In this document: positions 26,363-35,958 of the stretch, piece after piece
Layout of the letters: every line of letters starts with the position of its first letter
How positions within the stretch are numbered: position 1 is the first letter of the stretch
Source of the DNA: Brumimicrobium salinarum
GTDB lineage: Bacteria > Bacteroidota > Bacteroidia > Flavobacteriales_D > Crocinitomicaceae
Direction of reading: 5' to 3'
Assembly: GCF_002844555.1 (NCBI RefSeq)
Contig: NZ_PJNI01000002.1
Coordinates: forward strand, 124,001 to 188,000
Length of the DNA stretch: 64,000 bases
Position numbers and translations under genes: made by a program
Notes under the pieces: generated by a model
Databases searched by the model: none
Seen by the model: only the letters and a program-made list of their open reading frames with translations
Told to the model about the DNA's origin: nothing

Positions 26363-27415
26363 TCAGCTTTTTTTATCTTCAAAAAGATATTGCCAAGGTT
26401 TCAAACGGGGTGAATGTTCGATTATTACTTTCAAAACGGCTAAAATAGGAACTGTTAAAATTAACCCTAGCAAACCTGTAACAGCACCAAAGATGACTAA
26501 ACTAATAATAATAATCAGCGGGTTGATGTTAACATTTTTTCCCATAATGTTAGGTGTAATAATGTTGCCTTCCAAGAATTGTACTACAGCAAAAATACCG
26601 ATTACACCAATGCTATACCATCCTGAATCCTTGGTTAAAAAAGCGATAATAATAGGTATGGTGGCACTCACAATTACGCCTATATAAGGAATTGGTGTTA
26701 AGAGCGCTGTGAGAATCCCCAAGAATAAAGCGTACTTTATACCTAACAATAGAAGTCCAATGTAAGTGAGCACACCAACAATAGTCATTACTAGAAGCAT
26801 TCCTTTCAAATATTGAAACATGCTGTGTTTTACATCATCTATAATTTCATCACTATCTTGATTTGGTTTCTTATTTTTTTGATACTCTGTTATAAATCGA
26901 TAAACGTTGTTACGATACATGAGCATAAAAAATATGTAAATAGGGCAGGTGATTAAAAATACTACAAAATTAGTTACTCCCTTATAACTACCTTCTAGAA
27001 TTGTGATGATTCCGCCTTTGAGCGAGGAAAGATAAGTTTGAAGTGTTTCTGCAGATAATCCTATCCAGTTACTTATCGACGAGAATGTTATATCATCAAC
27101 ATCAATGTTTAAAAAGCTTTCATTTTCATTCATTAATTTAGGAATCTCAGTTACAATAGATTGGCTTTGAACAATGAGAACTAAAATTAATCCCGACAAA
27201 ATTATAATGATTAATAACACCGTTAACAAAACAGAAAATACATTTCCAAGCCGAAGTCTTTCAAAAAACTTTACGAGGGGCAAAAGAATTAAAGAAGCAA
27301 TTCCTGAAAATACAATAGGCATTAAAATGGATCCAAAAAAATAAAAAGCCAACACAAGAAATGTAACAATAAACAAGCTTTTTGCAGTATTGTCGAGGTA
27401 AAAGTTCTTTTTCAT
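26363..27415 (-). CDS. AI-2E family transporter (PerM-like)
   Basis: A 350-residue polytopic membrane protein with about eight hydrophobic segments. The family marks are the paired N-terminal helices, the soluble insert at about 85-150, and the conserved C-terminal LGILTALLTPIPYIGVIVS and FLEGNIITPNIMGKNVNINPL. Members include TqsA (autoinducer-2 export) and Na+(Li+)/H+ antiporters, so the substrate is not determined. It starts 5 nt after the mutase large-subunit gene and is probably the last gene of the mutase operon. Confidence 0.9.
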   Translation of the reverse strand: MKKNFYLDNTAKSLFIVTFLVLAFYFFGSILMPIVFSGIASLILLPLVKFFERLRLGNVFSVLLTVLLIIIILSGLILVLIVQSQSIVTEIPKLMNENESFLNIDVDDITFSSISNWIGLSAETLQTYLSSLKGGIITILEGSYKGVTNFVVFLITCPIYIFFMLMYRNNVYRFITEYQKNKKPNQDSDEIIDDVKHSMFQYLKGMLLVMTIVGVLTYIGLLLLGIKYALFLGILTALLTPIPYIGVIVSATIPIIIAFLTKDSGWYSIGVIGIFAVVQFLEGNIITPNIMGKNVNINPLIIIISLVIFGAVTGLLGLILTVPILAVLKVIIEHSPRLKPWQYLFEDKKS

Positions 27416-27420
27416 AAAGG

Positions 27421-29553
27421 TTATTTTGCAGAATCTATAAGTAAATCTAATATTTTTATTGCTGATTTAGAAATTTTTGTTCCTGGGCCAAATACGCCAA
27501 ATACACCTGCATCATATAAAAAGTCGTAGTCTTGTTGCGGAATAACCCCACCAGCAACAACCATTATGTCACCTCTATTCATGATTTCTAGCTCTTTTAT
27601 AATTTGTGGTACCAAAGTTTTATGTCCGGCGGCAAGTGAAGAAACACCAATTACATGCACATCATTTTCAACAGCTTGTTTAGCTGCTTCTTTTGGCGTT
27701 TGAAATAAAGGGCCAACATCTACGTCAAAACCAATATCAGCAAAAGAAGTTGAAATAACTTTTGCACCACGATCGTGACCATCTTGTCCCATTTTAGCAA
27801 CCATAATTCTTGGTCGTCTCCCTTCTAATTGAGCAAATTCATCTGCCTTTGCTTTAGCTGTATTAAAATCATTATCTTCCATGGACTCACTTGAATATAC
27901 CCCACTAATTGATCGAATTGTTGCTTGATATCTTCCAAAACTTTTTTCCATCGCCTGAGAAATTTCTCCAAGACTTGCACGTTCTCTTGCGCATTTTACT
28001 GCAGCAGTTAAGAGATTGCCTTTACCAGACTTTGCAACTTTCTCTAACTCTTGAAGTGCAATCTGTACTTTTTCTTCATCTCTTTCGGCTTTCAATTGAT
28101 TTAATCTTTCAATTTGTGATTGTCGAACTTTGGTATTGTCAATTTCGAGAATGTCGATAGGTTCTTCTTTGTCTAATTGGTATTTATTTACACCTACTAA
28201 AACATCTTTTCCTGCATCTAAACGAGCTTGTTTTCTTGCAGCGGCTTCTTCAATTCGCATTTTAGGTACACCTGTCTCTATAGCTTTAGCCATACCACCT
28301 AATCCTTCAACTTCTTGAATCAACTCCCAAGCTTTATTGACTAAATCATCTGTAAGCTTCTCAACATAATAACTTCCTCCCCATGGGTCAATAAAATCAG
28401 TAATACCTGATTCTTCTTGAAGAAATATTTGTGTATTTCGAGCAATTCGCGCTGAAAAATCTGTAGGTAAAGCAATTGCCTCATCTAATGCATTGGTATG
28501 TAAAGATTGTGTACCTCCAAAAACGGCAGCCATTGCTTCTATACATGTTCTTCCAACATTATTGAATGGGTCTTGTTCGGTTAAACTCCAACCAGAGGTT
28601 TGACAATGCGTTCTAAGCGCTAATGATTTTTTGTTTTTTGGATTAAATTGCGCTACAATTTTAGCCCATAAGAGTCGGCCTGCTCTCATTTTAGCAACCT
28701 CCATAAAATGATTCATTCCAATTCCCCAAAAAAAGCTTAATCGTGGAGCGAAAGCATCAATATCTAATCCTGCTTCGATACCAGCCCGTAAATACTCCAA
28801 TCCGTCGGCTAGTGTATAAGCCAATTCTATTGAGGCTGTAGCTCCAGCTTCTTGCATGTGGTAGCCCGAAATAGAAATAGAGTTAAATTTAGGCATATTC
28901 AGCGATGTGTATTCAAAAATATCTGAAATAATTCGCATGGATGGAAGAGGAGGGTAGATATAGGTATTTCTAACCATAAACTCTTTCAGAATATCGTTTT
29001 GTATTGTACCCGATAATTGCTTTTGATCAACGCCTTGTTCTTCGGCAGCAACAATATAAAAAGCCATAATTGGAATCACCGCACCATTCATTGTCATAGA
29101 AACCGACATTTTATCTAGCGGAATTCCATCAAATAAAAGTTTCATATCGAGAATAGAGTCAATGGCCACTCCTGCTTTACCTACATCTCCTTCTACGCGC
29201 TCGTGGTCTGAATCGTAGCCACGATGAGTGGCTAAGTCAAAGGCTACGGAAAGTCCTTTTTGTCCAGCCTTTAAGTTTCTTTTATAAAAAGCATTTGATT
29301 CTTCTGCTGTTGAAAACCCTGCATATTGTCGAATGGTCCAAGGTCGAGCACTATACATAGTAGAATATGGTCCTCGTAAATATGGTGCTATACCAGACAC
29401 AAAATGTCGCTGTTTTAAAGCTGCAATGTCTTCAAACTGATAAAACGCTTTTAAATCAATCTTTTCAGCGGTTTCATGCGTTTTATTAGCTTCTATTTTA
29501 TTAGAAGCTTCAATATTTTGCGGTGATATTTGACTAAAATCAACTTTTTTCAT
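27421..29553 (-). CDS. mutB: Methylmalonyl-CoA mutase, large catalytic subunit
   Basis: The B12-dependent subunit that converts (R)-methylmalonyl-CoA to succinyl-CoA. The N-terminal TIM barrel has [50 protein letters not shown] and [16 protein letters not shown]. The C-terminal cobalamin domain has the ligand motif DGHDRG (about residues 591-596 from this start), [10 protein letters not shown] and [12 protein letters not shown]. The start used gives MKKVDFSQ, 1 nt after the small-subunit stop. An in-frame ATG four codons upstream would overlap it. Full length (710 aa). With the biotin carboxylase nearby it supports propionyl-CoA breakdown or synthesis. Confidence 0.96.
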   Translation of the reverse strand: MKKVDFSQISPQNIEASNKIEANKTHETAEKIDLKAFYQFEDIAALKQRHFVSGIAPYLRGPYSTMYSARPWTIRQYAGFSTAEESNAFYKRNLKAGQKGLSVAFDLATHRGYDSDHERVEGDVGKAGVAIDSILDMKLLFDGIPLDKMSVSMTMNGAVIPIMAFYIVAAEEQGVDQKQLSGTIQNDILKEFMVRNTYIYPPLPSMRIISDIFEYTSLNMPKFNSISISGYHMQEAGATASIELAYTLADGLEYLRAGIEAGLDIDAFAPRLSFFWGIGMNHFMEVAKMRAGRLLWAKIVAQFNPKNKKSLALRTHCQTSGWSLTEQDPFNNVGRTCIEAMAAVFGGTQSLHTNALDEAIALPTDFSARIARNTQIFLQEESGITDFIDPWGGSYYVEKLTDDLVNKAWELIQEVEGLGGMAKAIETGVPKMRIEEAAARKQARLDAGKDVLVGVNKYQLDKEEPIDILEIDNTKVRQSQIERLNQLKAERDEEKVQIALQELEKVAKSGKGNLLTAAVKCARERASLGEISQAMEKSFGRYQATIRSISGVYSSESMEDNDFNTAKAKADEFAQLEGRRPRIMVAKMGQDGHDRGAKVISTSFADIGFDVDVGPLFQTPKEAAKQAVENDVHVIGVSSLAAGHKTLVPQIIKELEIMNRGDIMVVAGGVIPQQDYDFLYDAGVFGVFGPGTKISKSAIKILDLLIDSAK

Positions 29554-29554
29554 A

Positions 29555-30580
29555 TTATATTTCAACTTTACACGCGTTTTCTAGTACTAAAGGAGTACCA
29601 AACCTAGTATTTGCTGGTAATTTCCAGTTTTGTTCTTCTGGTGTTTCATTCAAGAATTTATTTACACCAATCAAGGTTTGCTGCTTTTTATTTACTAAAG
29701 ATGTCCTTATATCTGCAACTCTTTGAATGTCAGATTTAAGATCGAAACTTTGTTCAAGGCTCTGAAATAAATCCCACGATTTTTCTTTTAATTCTTCGTA
29801 TAACGATTGTAAAACATAAGCTCCTCCAGCAGGATCAATCACTTTATCTAGGTACGATTCTTCCTTTAACATGAGTGCAATATTTAAACCTAATCGTTGG
29901 GTTTTATCAAACATAGGTTGTGTTGACCAAGCATCGTATGGTCGTATGGTTAATTCATCCACGCCTCCAATAATTGCTGCTGATGCTTCAGTGGTTTGGC
30001 GCAATAAATTATTATGCGGATCTTTTAATGATTTATTAATAAATCCAGTCTCTGCTTCTATATAAGGAATAGCACTACAACTATGCTTAGGATGATAGTG
30101 TGAGACTATTGTTTGCCATAAAGCTCTAAACACTTTGAATTTTGTAATTTCTATAAAATAGCTACTTCCTAAGCCAAATTGAAATTTAATTTGTGGAGCT
30201 GCATCATCAACAGAGATTCCAGATTTAATTAAATTGTATAAAACTTCATGTCCTTCATGTAAAGCAAAAGCGATTTCTTGTTTGGCATTTCCACCTGCAT
30301 GATGTACGTCAATGGCACGCACGAGTTTATTTCTCGCGTTTTTTATAAAACCGAAATTATTCTGTTCAGTGCATATTGTTGTCCCAAAGAAGGCGTCTTG
30401 CGCTGTTAATTTATTAAGCCAATCGAATTGCGCTTGTGTTTTATAGATAATTGTTGAAGTAATATGTTCAAAACCTATGTTTTTTACAATTTCATGACAC
30501 TCATTCAGGTCAAATGACGAAATATCAATCGTTAAGGCAGTAGCGCCATTCATCAATTGTTGTAATGCAAAAGCATTCAT
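29555..30580 (-). CDS. mutA: Methylmalonyl-CoA mutase small subunit, C-terminal piece (341 aa)
   Basis: This frame carries the barrel part of the non-catalytic small subunit: [48 protein letters not shown], the [20 protein letters not shown] region and [19 protein letters not shown]. It lacks a B12-binding domain, as small subunits of flavobacteria usually do. It begins where the family is already well inside the domain ([18 protein letters not shown]). The missing ~89 N-terminal residues are encoded by the frame just upstream, with a 4-nt ATGA overlap inside an A7 run. Summed length (430 aa) matches an intact subunit. It may be a split gene, a frameshift or a recoding site. Confidence 0.85.
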   Translation of the reverse strand: MNAFALQQLMNGATALTIDISSFDLNECHEIVKNIGFEHITSTIIYKTQAQFDWLNKLTAQDAFFGTTICTEQNNFGFIKNARNKLVRAIDVHHAGGNAKQEIAFALHEGHEVLYNLIKSGISVDDAAPQIKFQFGLGSSYFIEITKFKVFRALWQTIVSHYHPKHSCSAIPYIEAETGFINKSLKDPHNNLLRQTTEASAAIIGGVDELTIRPYDAWSTQPMFDKTQRLGLNIALMLKEESYLDKVIDPAGGAYVLQSLYEELKEKSWDLFQSLEQSFDLKSDIQRVADIRTSLVNKKQQTLIGVNKFLNETPEEQNWKLPANTRFGTPLVLENACKVEI

Positions 30581-30846
30581 TTTTTTGGCGTATCAATTGG
30601 AACGTACACGTTGTTTTTCCAATCATTGCTTTTTGTGGATCCACCTCTACTAAAATCAGCCTGCCCTGGTGCATTGTGATGGTCTTTTAAGTCCTCCGCT
30701 AGTCCGTATGAGTGGTAATTCAACTCCTCAACAGGGTGTCGAAGGTGTAAAACATCTTCTATAGTTTTTCCTTTTAAATCAACTTTTACTTTTTCAATCC
30801 ATTCCTCTTTAGAAGTTGTTGAAAATGCATTATAGAAATCAGCCAT
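30577..30846 (-). CDS. mutA: Methylmalonyl-CoA mutase small subunit, N-terminal piece (89 aa)
   Basis: The 89 residues match the N-terminal arm of MutA: a leading FSTTSKEEWIEKVKVDLKGK (the usual pattern is F-x4-S-x2-W-x3-V-x2-DLKGK) and a SNDWKNNVYVPI strand just before the barrel. It stops with DTPKK-TGA, the stop overlapping the ATG of the next frame. A -1 shift on the A7 run would continue seamlessly into MNAFALQQ. Alone it would be a domain fragment. As part of the 430-aa total it completes the subunit. A TATTTTTG promoter element lies 23 nt upstream. Confidence 0.75.
   Translation of the reverse strand: MADFYNAFSTTSKEEWIEKVKVDLKGKTIEDVLHLRHPVEELNYHSYGLAEDLKDHHNAPGQADFSRGGSTKSNDWKNNVYVPIDTPKK
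30580..30586 (-). other. A7 slippery run at the mutA frame junction
   Basis: On the minus strand the coding sequence reads CCA AAA AAA TGA. The A AAA AAA heptamer is a canonical -1 slippery sequence, and after slippage the frame reads ATG AAT GCT. The run is the exact point where the two mutA frames meet. Sequencing or assembly error in a homopolymer is the simplest alternative. Confidence 0.7.
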
Positions 30847-30869
30847 AGCTTTAATTTGTCAATTTTTAT

Positions 30870-30877
30870 CAAAAATA
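30870..30877 (-). promoter_or_regulatory. -7 promoter element of the mutase operon
   Basis: On the minus strand the site reads TATTTTTG, an exact match to TAnnTTTG, 23 nt upstream of the mutA N-terminal start. It would drive mutA, mutB and probably the AI-2E-type permease. The gap to the divergent lipoprotein gene is only 95 bp. Confidence 0.5.
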
Positions 30878-30941
30878 GAAAATTTTTAATGTTATTCTTG
30901 CGTATAGCTCGCCAATTAATGATTAAATTTAAAAGAAAAAG

Positions 30942-32021
30942 ATGTTGGTAAAATTATATGATAAAATTTCTTCGGGATTAAACCTAAAAATCATAAAGTT
31001 AAGGACGTTCAGTTTTTTATGTTTAACTGCTTTGATGATAATAGGTTGTACGGAACAATCAACTCAAAAACAAAACCAGTTGAATGACGTAAATGAGCAG
31101 GACAGAAATGTGCAAAATAGAAATTCACAAGCGATTCAAATTGAACAAGAACTGGATACCCTCAAAAAAAATGTATCAAATGATTTATCGTTACCTGATT
31201 CGTTGATAACTTCATCTTCCCCTGAAGACTTAAGTTTGTTTTCAGGTCAAGCGGAAATAGCCATTTATAAACTAAATAAAGCGCGATATAAGGGAATACA
31301 TCCTGGGGAAGCTGTTTTGATTTTTGTAACTGAACCGTTTTTAACAGACAAACAAGTTAAAGCCGACCAGCCTGATGATAAAAAAAGTCAGAAGGTTCTT
31401 AAGCTCAATAGAATTGATCGATTCAAAACGGGAATCTATGATTATTCACAGTATACTTCTGTTTTTACACCAATAGACAATGAAAAAGCGAAATATCCTT
31501 TAAAAATAACGATGGGAAGTCAAGATTGGTGTGGACAATCATTTACACAAATAAATAAAAAGAAAGCTTATGCTTACAGGCATTTTTCATATTTCGAAAA
31601 TGAAGGAGATACTGCTTTTAGAATTCCACATGTTTACACAGGTGATAATATGATGAATTTGGCACGAATTTCACCAGACTTATTACCACAAGGAGACTTT
31701 CAAATTTTACCTGCATTCAATTACTTAAGATCGGCGCAAGTATCTGCAAAATCGTATTATGCAAATGCTTCAATTGAAGAAACGGACGAAGGTTATCTTT
31801 ATGTTTACAACATACCAGAGTTAAAGCGAACTGTTAGGTACTATATTTCTAGTAAAAATCAATATCAAATCACACAATGGGAGGAACATTATCCAACAGT
31901 TTTAAATAATGAAATGCACCAATCGGTTTACACCCTAGAAAAAGTAAAATACATCCCATATTGGAAGCATAATAATGCTGAGGATATTCATTTGCGTGAG
32001 GAGCTTCAGTTAGATTTCTAA
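30942..32021 (+). CDS. Hypothetical lipoprotein
   Basis: A 359-residue protein with a hydrophobic segment at about 22-35 ending in the lipobox LMIIGC, which places the lipidated cysteine at residue 36. The N-terminal region before the hydrophobic part is unusually long for a signal peptide (about 20 residues), so the true start may be further in, but no internal ATG is available before the lipobox. A low-complexity linker rich in Gln and Asn follows, then a ~270-residue beta-rich domain with KTGIYDYSQYTSVFTPID and MGSQDWCGQSFTQINKK. It is divergent from the mutase operon. No family is recognised by name. Confidence 0.75.
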   Translation: MLVKLYDKISSGLNLKIIKLRTFSFLCLTALMIIGCTEQSTQKQNQLNDVNEQDRNVQNRNSQAIQIEQELDTLKKNVSNDLSLPDSLITSSSPEDLSLFSGQAEIAIYKLNKARYKGIHPGEAVLIFVTEPFLTDKQVKADQPDDKKSQKVLKLNRIDRFKTGIYDYSQYTSVFTPIDNEKAKYPLKITMGSQDWCGQSFTQINKKKAYAYRHFSYFENEGDTAFRIPHVYTGDNMMNLARISPDLLPQGDFQILPAFNYLRSAQVSAKSYYANASIEETDEGYLYVYNIPELKRTVRYYISSKNQYQITQWEEHYPTVLNNEMHQSVYTLEKVKYIPYWKHNNAEDIHLREELQLDF

Positions 32022-32177
32022 CATCTGTTTAAGTAAAACATGACTGATAAGCAATGCTTTTAGTTGTCAAAATAAATTTATACGCATATAAATTAGGAAT
32101 TATTAAAATGATTTTCTATTTTAGTCAAAACTGGAGAAGATCCAGCAATATTTATATTAATTAAGAGTAAAGAAATT

Positions 32178-32399
32178 ATGGGAAGACCGCCAACAAGACC
32201 AGCGAAACTAAAAGATGGTTTTTATATTGAGGTTAGAAATGAGGGATCCAAAGCCAATGGGATTAAAATTCGTAGAGATACGAAAGAAGAGATGTTAATG
32301 GCTATAGAGGATTATGAGAGAATTAAAGACGTTACTGTTTTAGGTGAGCTCAAAAATGATAAATGGGTAAATAAAAAAGAAACTAAAAAGAAAAAGTAA
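32178..32399 (+). CDS. Small basic protein, conserved-looking
   Basis: A 73-residue protein with MGRPPTRPAKLKDGFYIEVRN at the front and a lysine-rich tail (NKKETKKKK). Predicted beta strands followed by a helix (TKEEMLMAIEDYERI) suggest a compact fold that may bind nucleic acid. It has its own terminator at 32428-32452. Small proteins of this shape occur widely in flavobacteria without a known role. No better assignment can be made. Confidence 0.7.
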   Translation: MGRPPTRPAKLKDGFYIEVRNEGSKANGIKIRRDTKEEMLMAIEDYERIKDVTVLGELKNDKWVNKKETKKKK

Positions 32400-32427
32400 C
32401 TTTTTTCCAGTTTTATTAAAGTTTAAT

Positions 32428-32452
32428 GCCTTCCTAGTTGGGAAGGCTTTTT
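32428..32452 (+). terminator. Intrinsic terminator of the 73-aa gene
   Basis: A 7-bp stem (gccttcc at 32428-32434, ggaaggc at 32441-32447) around a 6-base loop is followed by six or more T. It lies 28 nt after the stop codon. Confidence 0.85.
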
Positions 32453-32569
32453 TATTATCATAATTTAAGTAAAATATTTTTTGATATATGGATCCAGACT
32501 AATTATTGGGGATTAAGCATAAATATTTGTCAATCTGAATAAAACATATCCAAAATTTTATATTCTCCT

Positions 32570-32763
32570 ACTGGGCTACCAAGCTAGGTCGTTAATCCTA
32601 GTTTTAAGGTTGTGTTTTTTCAATAATTACAGCCAAGAACTGTATCAATTAATTTTACCCCGCCAAAGCCAACAAACACCTGTCATTTCGATGGAGTTCC
32701 GAGAACTCGGGACGACGAGGAATCTCTTTTTAAATAATTACGACTTATCTTGGTAACCCAATT
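32570..32763. mobile_element. MITE family A, internally deleted copy (194 bp)
   Basis: Both ends match the copy at 10533-10867 base for base apart from a few substitutions (ctgggctaccaagctaggtc at the left, cttatcttggtaaccca at the right). The middle 141 bp, including most of the internal hairpin arms, is missing. The deletion endpoints in the longer copy are short direct repeats (aatttta at 10614-10620 and 10755-10761), so slippage or recombination between them explains it. It lies in the 588-bp gap between the 73-aa gene and the MtfA-like gene, which otherwise holds only a terminator and a promoter. Confidence 0.82.
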
Positions 32764-32953
32764 CTTCTATATCTTATCCTGAAAGTTTTTTATAATTTAG
32801 AATAAAATATATCATTAAAGCTTTAAGCATAAAAGTGGTTAAAACCATTCCCTCCCCAACTTTTGAGATTGATCCGATATATGCCTGTCATTCACGGCTT
32901 GCTTTCAGATTTTATAAATTAAAGTATGTGTATATAAGTTTTAGACGTTGTAA

Positions 32954-32983
32954 TTTGATTCTTAAAAAACAACAGTATCTTTA
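32954..32983 (+). promoter_or_regulatory. Promoter of the MtfA-like peptidase gene
   Basis: TTTG at 32954-32957 and TATCTTTA at 32976-32983 with an 18-nt spacer fit the -33/-7 pattern, with one mismatch in the -7 box. The -7 box ends 4 nt before the ATG, suggesting a leaderless transcript. Confidence 0.5.
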
Positions 32984-32987
32984 GGCT

Positions 32988-33869
32988 ATGAAAAATAAAA
33001 TGTTTCTTCCATGGATTTTGCTATTCTTAGTTCTGTTAGGTAGTATTCCTTTAATTTTATATTATAAAGGTTTTACAAGTGCTAAAATAATAGGAATACT
33101 AGTGGTTATATCAACGAGCGTTGCTTTATGGGTTTGGCGAATCAATACCCGAAAAACATCTCCGAGAAATTCAAAGGTTCAATTAACGACTAACGATAAA
33201 CATTGGTTAACTCAACACATTCCATTTTATAAGCGGTTAAAAAAGAATGATCAAACGATCTTTACTGACAGGGTAGGAATCTTTTTGGCTGATGTAAGGA
33301 TTACAGAAGTAGGGAAGGAGCAGGCAGACAAAGAAACACAACTTTATGTAGCTTCAAGTGCAGTAATTGCTTTTTGGGGTTTACCGTATTATAATTATGG
33401 TAACCTACGTGAAGTGTTAGTTTATCCCACAAACTTTAATAAAGACAATAGTTTAAATAAGTTTGGAGTTGTGAACGGAAAAGTGCATCATGGTGGATTG
33501 ATGAATAATACAATGATTTTATCACTTCCTGCTTTAATCAAAGGATTTCAGATTGATAATGATAAAAAGAATGTAGGTATTCATGAATTTTCCCATTTAT
33601 TAGACAAATCAGATGGTAGTATTGATGGTATTCCAGTTTACTTAGGTGAGGAGGATAAGAAAATATGGGTTAAATTGATGAAAGAAGCAATGGAGAAAAT
33701 AAATGCTGATGATTCAACTATACCTAGTTATGGAGGAACATCAGAAGCTGAGTTTTTTGCAGTTCTAACAACATACTATAAAGAATGCCCTCATTTATTA
33801 AAAGTAAAACACAAACCTCTTTTTGATTTTTTAGAACGTTATTTTAATCAAAAAAATATTGAGTTGTAG
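32988..33869 (+). CDS. MtfA-like zinc metallopeptidase with N-terminal membrane helices
   Basis: A 293-residue member of the M90 (MtfA) peptidase family. The zinc motif is HEFSHLLD (His199, Glu200, His203), and the probable third ligand is the Glu in GGTSEAEFFAVLTTYY. Conserved FWGLPYYNYGNLREVLVYP precedes it. Two hydrophobic helices at about 7-26 and 32-49 anchor the catalytic domain, which Escherichia coli MtfA lacks. In E. coli MtfA responds to glucose repressor Mlc. That role cannot be carried over here. The gene is monocistronic, converging on the PyrR-like gene 14 bp away. Confidence 0.88.
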   Translation: MKNKMFLPWILLFLVLLGSIPLILYYKGFTSAKIIGILVVISTSVALWVWRINTRKTSPRNSKVQLTTNDKHWLTQHIPFYKRLKKNDQTIFTDRVGIFLADVRITEVGKEQADKETQLYVASSAVIAFWGLPYYNYGNLREVLVYPTNFNKDNSLNKFGVVNGKVHHGGLMNNTMILSLPALIKGFQIDNDKKNVGIHEFSHLLDKSDGSIDGIPVYLGEEDKKIWVKLMKEAMEKINADDSTIPSYGGTSEAEFFAVLTTYYKECPHLLKVKHKPLFDFLERYFNQKNIEL

Positions 33870-33883
33870 TTTTTTATCCACGC

Positions 33884-34378
33884 TTAAACAAGAAACGCAC
33901 GCATTTCTTGATTTAACTCTACTTCAATTCTATCTTGTAAGGTTGTAGATAGCGTTAATCCGACAAAATCGCATCTAATGGGAAAACTCCTGTGTTTTCT
34001 GTCAACTAATGCTACTGTTTTTACCTTAATAACAGGCCGTTCTAATATTTTCATTAAAGCATATTGCATAGTGCGTCCTGAATTAATTACATCATCCACA
34101 AGAATTACAGTTTTTTGATCAATTGATGATAAAGAGGTGTCTGTTACAATTTCTTCTTTTAGCGGATCTTTTTTGTTAATTTTCAGTTCAATTATCTGAA
34201 TATTTTCTACCTGAATGTCTTTGAGTCGCTTGGCTAAAATTTTAACGATTTCAAAACCATTCCCATGAATTCCGACTAAAATTAAATGTTGCGTATCTGG
34301 GTTGTTTTCAACTATTTCATAAGCTATACGATCTAGCTTTTGGTTGATTTGTCGATGATCTAATACCAGTGTGTCCAT
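33884..34378 (-). CDS. PyrR-like phosphoribosyltransferase
   Basis: A 164-residue type I phosphoribosyltransferase. The PRPP-binding motif is VILVDDVINSGRT. The segments QHLILVGIHGNGFEIVKILAKRL and VALVDRKHRSFPIRCDFVGL match PyrR. In other phyla PyrR is a UMP-responsive RNA-binding attenuator with uracil phosphoribosyltransferase activity. No pyr leader is nearby, and pyrE lies 5 kb away in another transcript, so a catalytic salvage role is as likely as regulation. It starts 1 nt after mltG's stop and is thus co-transcribed with it. Confidence 0.85.
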   Translation of the reverse strand: MDTLVLDHRQINQKLDRIAYEIVENNPDTQHLILVGIHGNGFEIVKILAKRLKDIQVENIQIIELKINKKDPLKEEIVTDTSLSSIDQKTVILVDDVINSGRTMQYALMKILERPVIKVKTVALVDRKHRSFPIRCDFVGLTLSTTLQDRIEVELNQEMRAFLV

Positions 34379-34379
34379 A

Positions 34380-35438
34380 TTATTTTCGTTTTCGTGTCTT
34401 TAACCAATTCTGGAACGCTCTTGCATTTCTGTTGTGCTGAGTTAGTGTACGTGCAAAATTATGTAAGCCGTCGCCATCGGGTTTAGCACACATATACATA
34501 TATTGGTTGTTTTCTGCATTTAGCACAGCATCTACTACACTTGCAGGTGGAATATGTATTGGACCAGGAGGCAGACCAGCATAAATATAGGTGTTATATG
34601 GACAGTCGCGGTCTCTGTGTTCAAAAGTTAAACGTTCTACACCTTTGAGTTCATCACCCCAACAAAATCTAAATGTAGGATCTGATTGTAATTTCCAACC
34701 TTTTTGTAAACGATTCAAATATAATCCTGCGATTGTTTTCCATTCTGAAGGGTATTTATCTTGTTCCTTATAAACGATTGATGCTAATGTAACGGCATCA
34801 GATTGATTTTTTAATCCTGATTTTCTTAATTTTTCCATTCGCTCTGCTGTCCAGAATTTCTTAAATTCTTTTGCCATTTTGTCAATAAACTCCACATGGT
34901 CAGTGTCCCAATAAAAGTGATAGGTATTGGGAAGGAATAATGCACTGATTTTTGCAGAATTAAACCCAAATTTGGTTAAAATAGAATCTGACAGAATATA
35001 ATTAACAAAAGCAGCGCTATCCATTTCGATTTGTTTGGATACTTTACTTGCAATATCCTTTACGTCTCGGCAGTTGTTGAAAGTTACTTTAACTTCTAAC
35101 TCTTTGTTTCCATTCCCTAAGTTATTCAAAGTGAATCCATTAATAAGGGTTTTGTATTTCGTTTTTGGTGCAATAGAGTACTTTCCTGCTCCAATCATTT
35201 TATCATTGAACTCTTTATACTTCAAAACTGATGAAAACCCGTCTAAATCATCTATAATTTTAGCGTTTACGAGAGACGATTTGAGTTCATTTAGCGTGGT
35301 ATTTGTTGGAACATAAAAAATTACAGCCTGTTCGTTTATTGTTTTTTTATTTCCACCAAAATAGGCATTAATTGTAGTACACGAATTCACAGTAAAAAGT
35401 AAAACAAAGCCTATAAGAACAAATTGAATAAAACGCAT
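34380..35438 (-). CDS. mltG: Endolytic transglycosylase MltG
   Basis: MltG (YceG) cleaves nascent peptidoglycan glycan strands at the inner membrane and so sets their length. The 352-residue protein has an N-terminal hydrophobic helix (about 3-19), ending VNSC at Cys20 which could be a lipobox, an N-terminal LysM-like part, the catalytic ASIVYKEQDKY with Glu225, and the family signature YNTYIYAGLPPGPIHIPP. The possible lipobox is unusual, as MltG proteins are typically anchored by an uncleaved helix. It is followed by the PyrR-like gene. Confidence 0.93.
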   Translation of the reverse strand: MRFIQFVLIGFVLLFTVNSCTTINAYFGGNKKTINEQAVIFYVPTNTTLNELKSSLVNAKIIDDLDGFSSVLKYKEFNDKMIGAGKYSIAPKTKYKTLINGFTLNNLGNGNKELEVKVTFNNCRDVKDIASKVSKQIEMDSAAFVNYILSDSILTKFGFNSAKISALFLPNTYHFYWDTDHVEFIDKMAKEFKKFWTAERMEKLRKSGLKNQSDAVTLASIVYKEQDKYPSEWKTIAGLYLNRLQKGWKLQSDPTFRFCWGDELKGVERLTFEHRDRDCPYNTYIYAGLPPGPIHIPPASVVDAVLNAENNQYMYMCAKPDGDGLHNFARTLTQHNRNARAFQNWLKTRKRK

Positions 35439-35440
35439 TT

Positions 35441-35956
35441 TTAAATAAATTTTTGGTAAAAATAAGCATCAATAGCGTTATTTTTAATTATGTACCAATT
35501 CTTTTTTGTTCCATTTCGAACATATTTTGCCTTTTCAAACAACTTTATGCTCTTAAAATTGTCTGCTTGTATGTCACAATAAAGCTGTTCTAGTTCCATT
35601 TTGTGTGATGCAAAGCGCTCCATTAAAAAAAGTGCCTCTTGGGCATAACCTTTATTTCTATCCGCTTGATTGGCTATTAAGATTCCTATACCTGCCTTTT
35701 TGTTTTTGAAGTCAATTTTAAATAAATCTACTGTCCCTACAGCTGTGTGGTTATCAAGTCTGCAAATAACGAAACGCAATTGTTGGTTTTGCCTGACATG
35801 ACTCGCATTTTTGACATAATGTTGTAATTGTAACAATGAAAATGGTGCTTCTGTTTCGCTATAACGCCAGTGGTTGGTGTCATTTTCCCACATTAACAAT
35901 ATGTTCACATCTGTTTCCTCAATCTGTCTGAGATAAATATTTTTTCCTTTAAGCAT
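35441..35956 (-). CDS. GNAT-family N-acetyltransferase
   Basis: A 171-residue acetyltransferase of the RimJ/RimL type (acetyltransf_3-like). The start is MLKGKNIYLRQIEETDVN, followed by MWENDTNHWRYSE, a central VGTVDLFKIDFKNKKAGIGI strand pair, and the acetyl-CoA-binding loop QADRNKGYAQEAL. The ATG at 35956 is preferred over a 17-codon longer frame because a TATCTTTG promoter element (35964-35971, minus strand) sits inside the extension. The target could be an antibiotic, a protein N-terminus or a metabolite. It ends 2 nt before mltG. Confidence 0.88.
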   Translation of the reverse strand: MLKGKNIYLRQIEETDVNILLMWENDTNHWRYSETEAPFSLLQLQHYVKNASHVRQNQQLRFVICRLDNHTAVGTVDLFKIDFKNKKAGIGILIANQADRNKGYAQEALFLMERFASHKMELEQLYCDIQADNFKSIKLFEKAKYVRNGTKKNWYIIKNNAIDAYFYQKFI

Positions 35957-35958
35957 GG

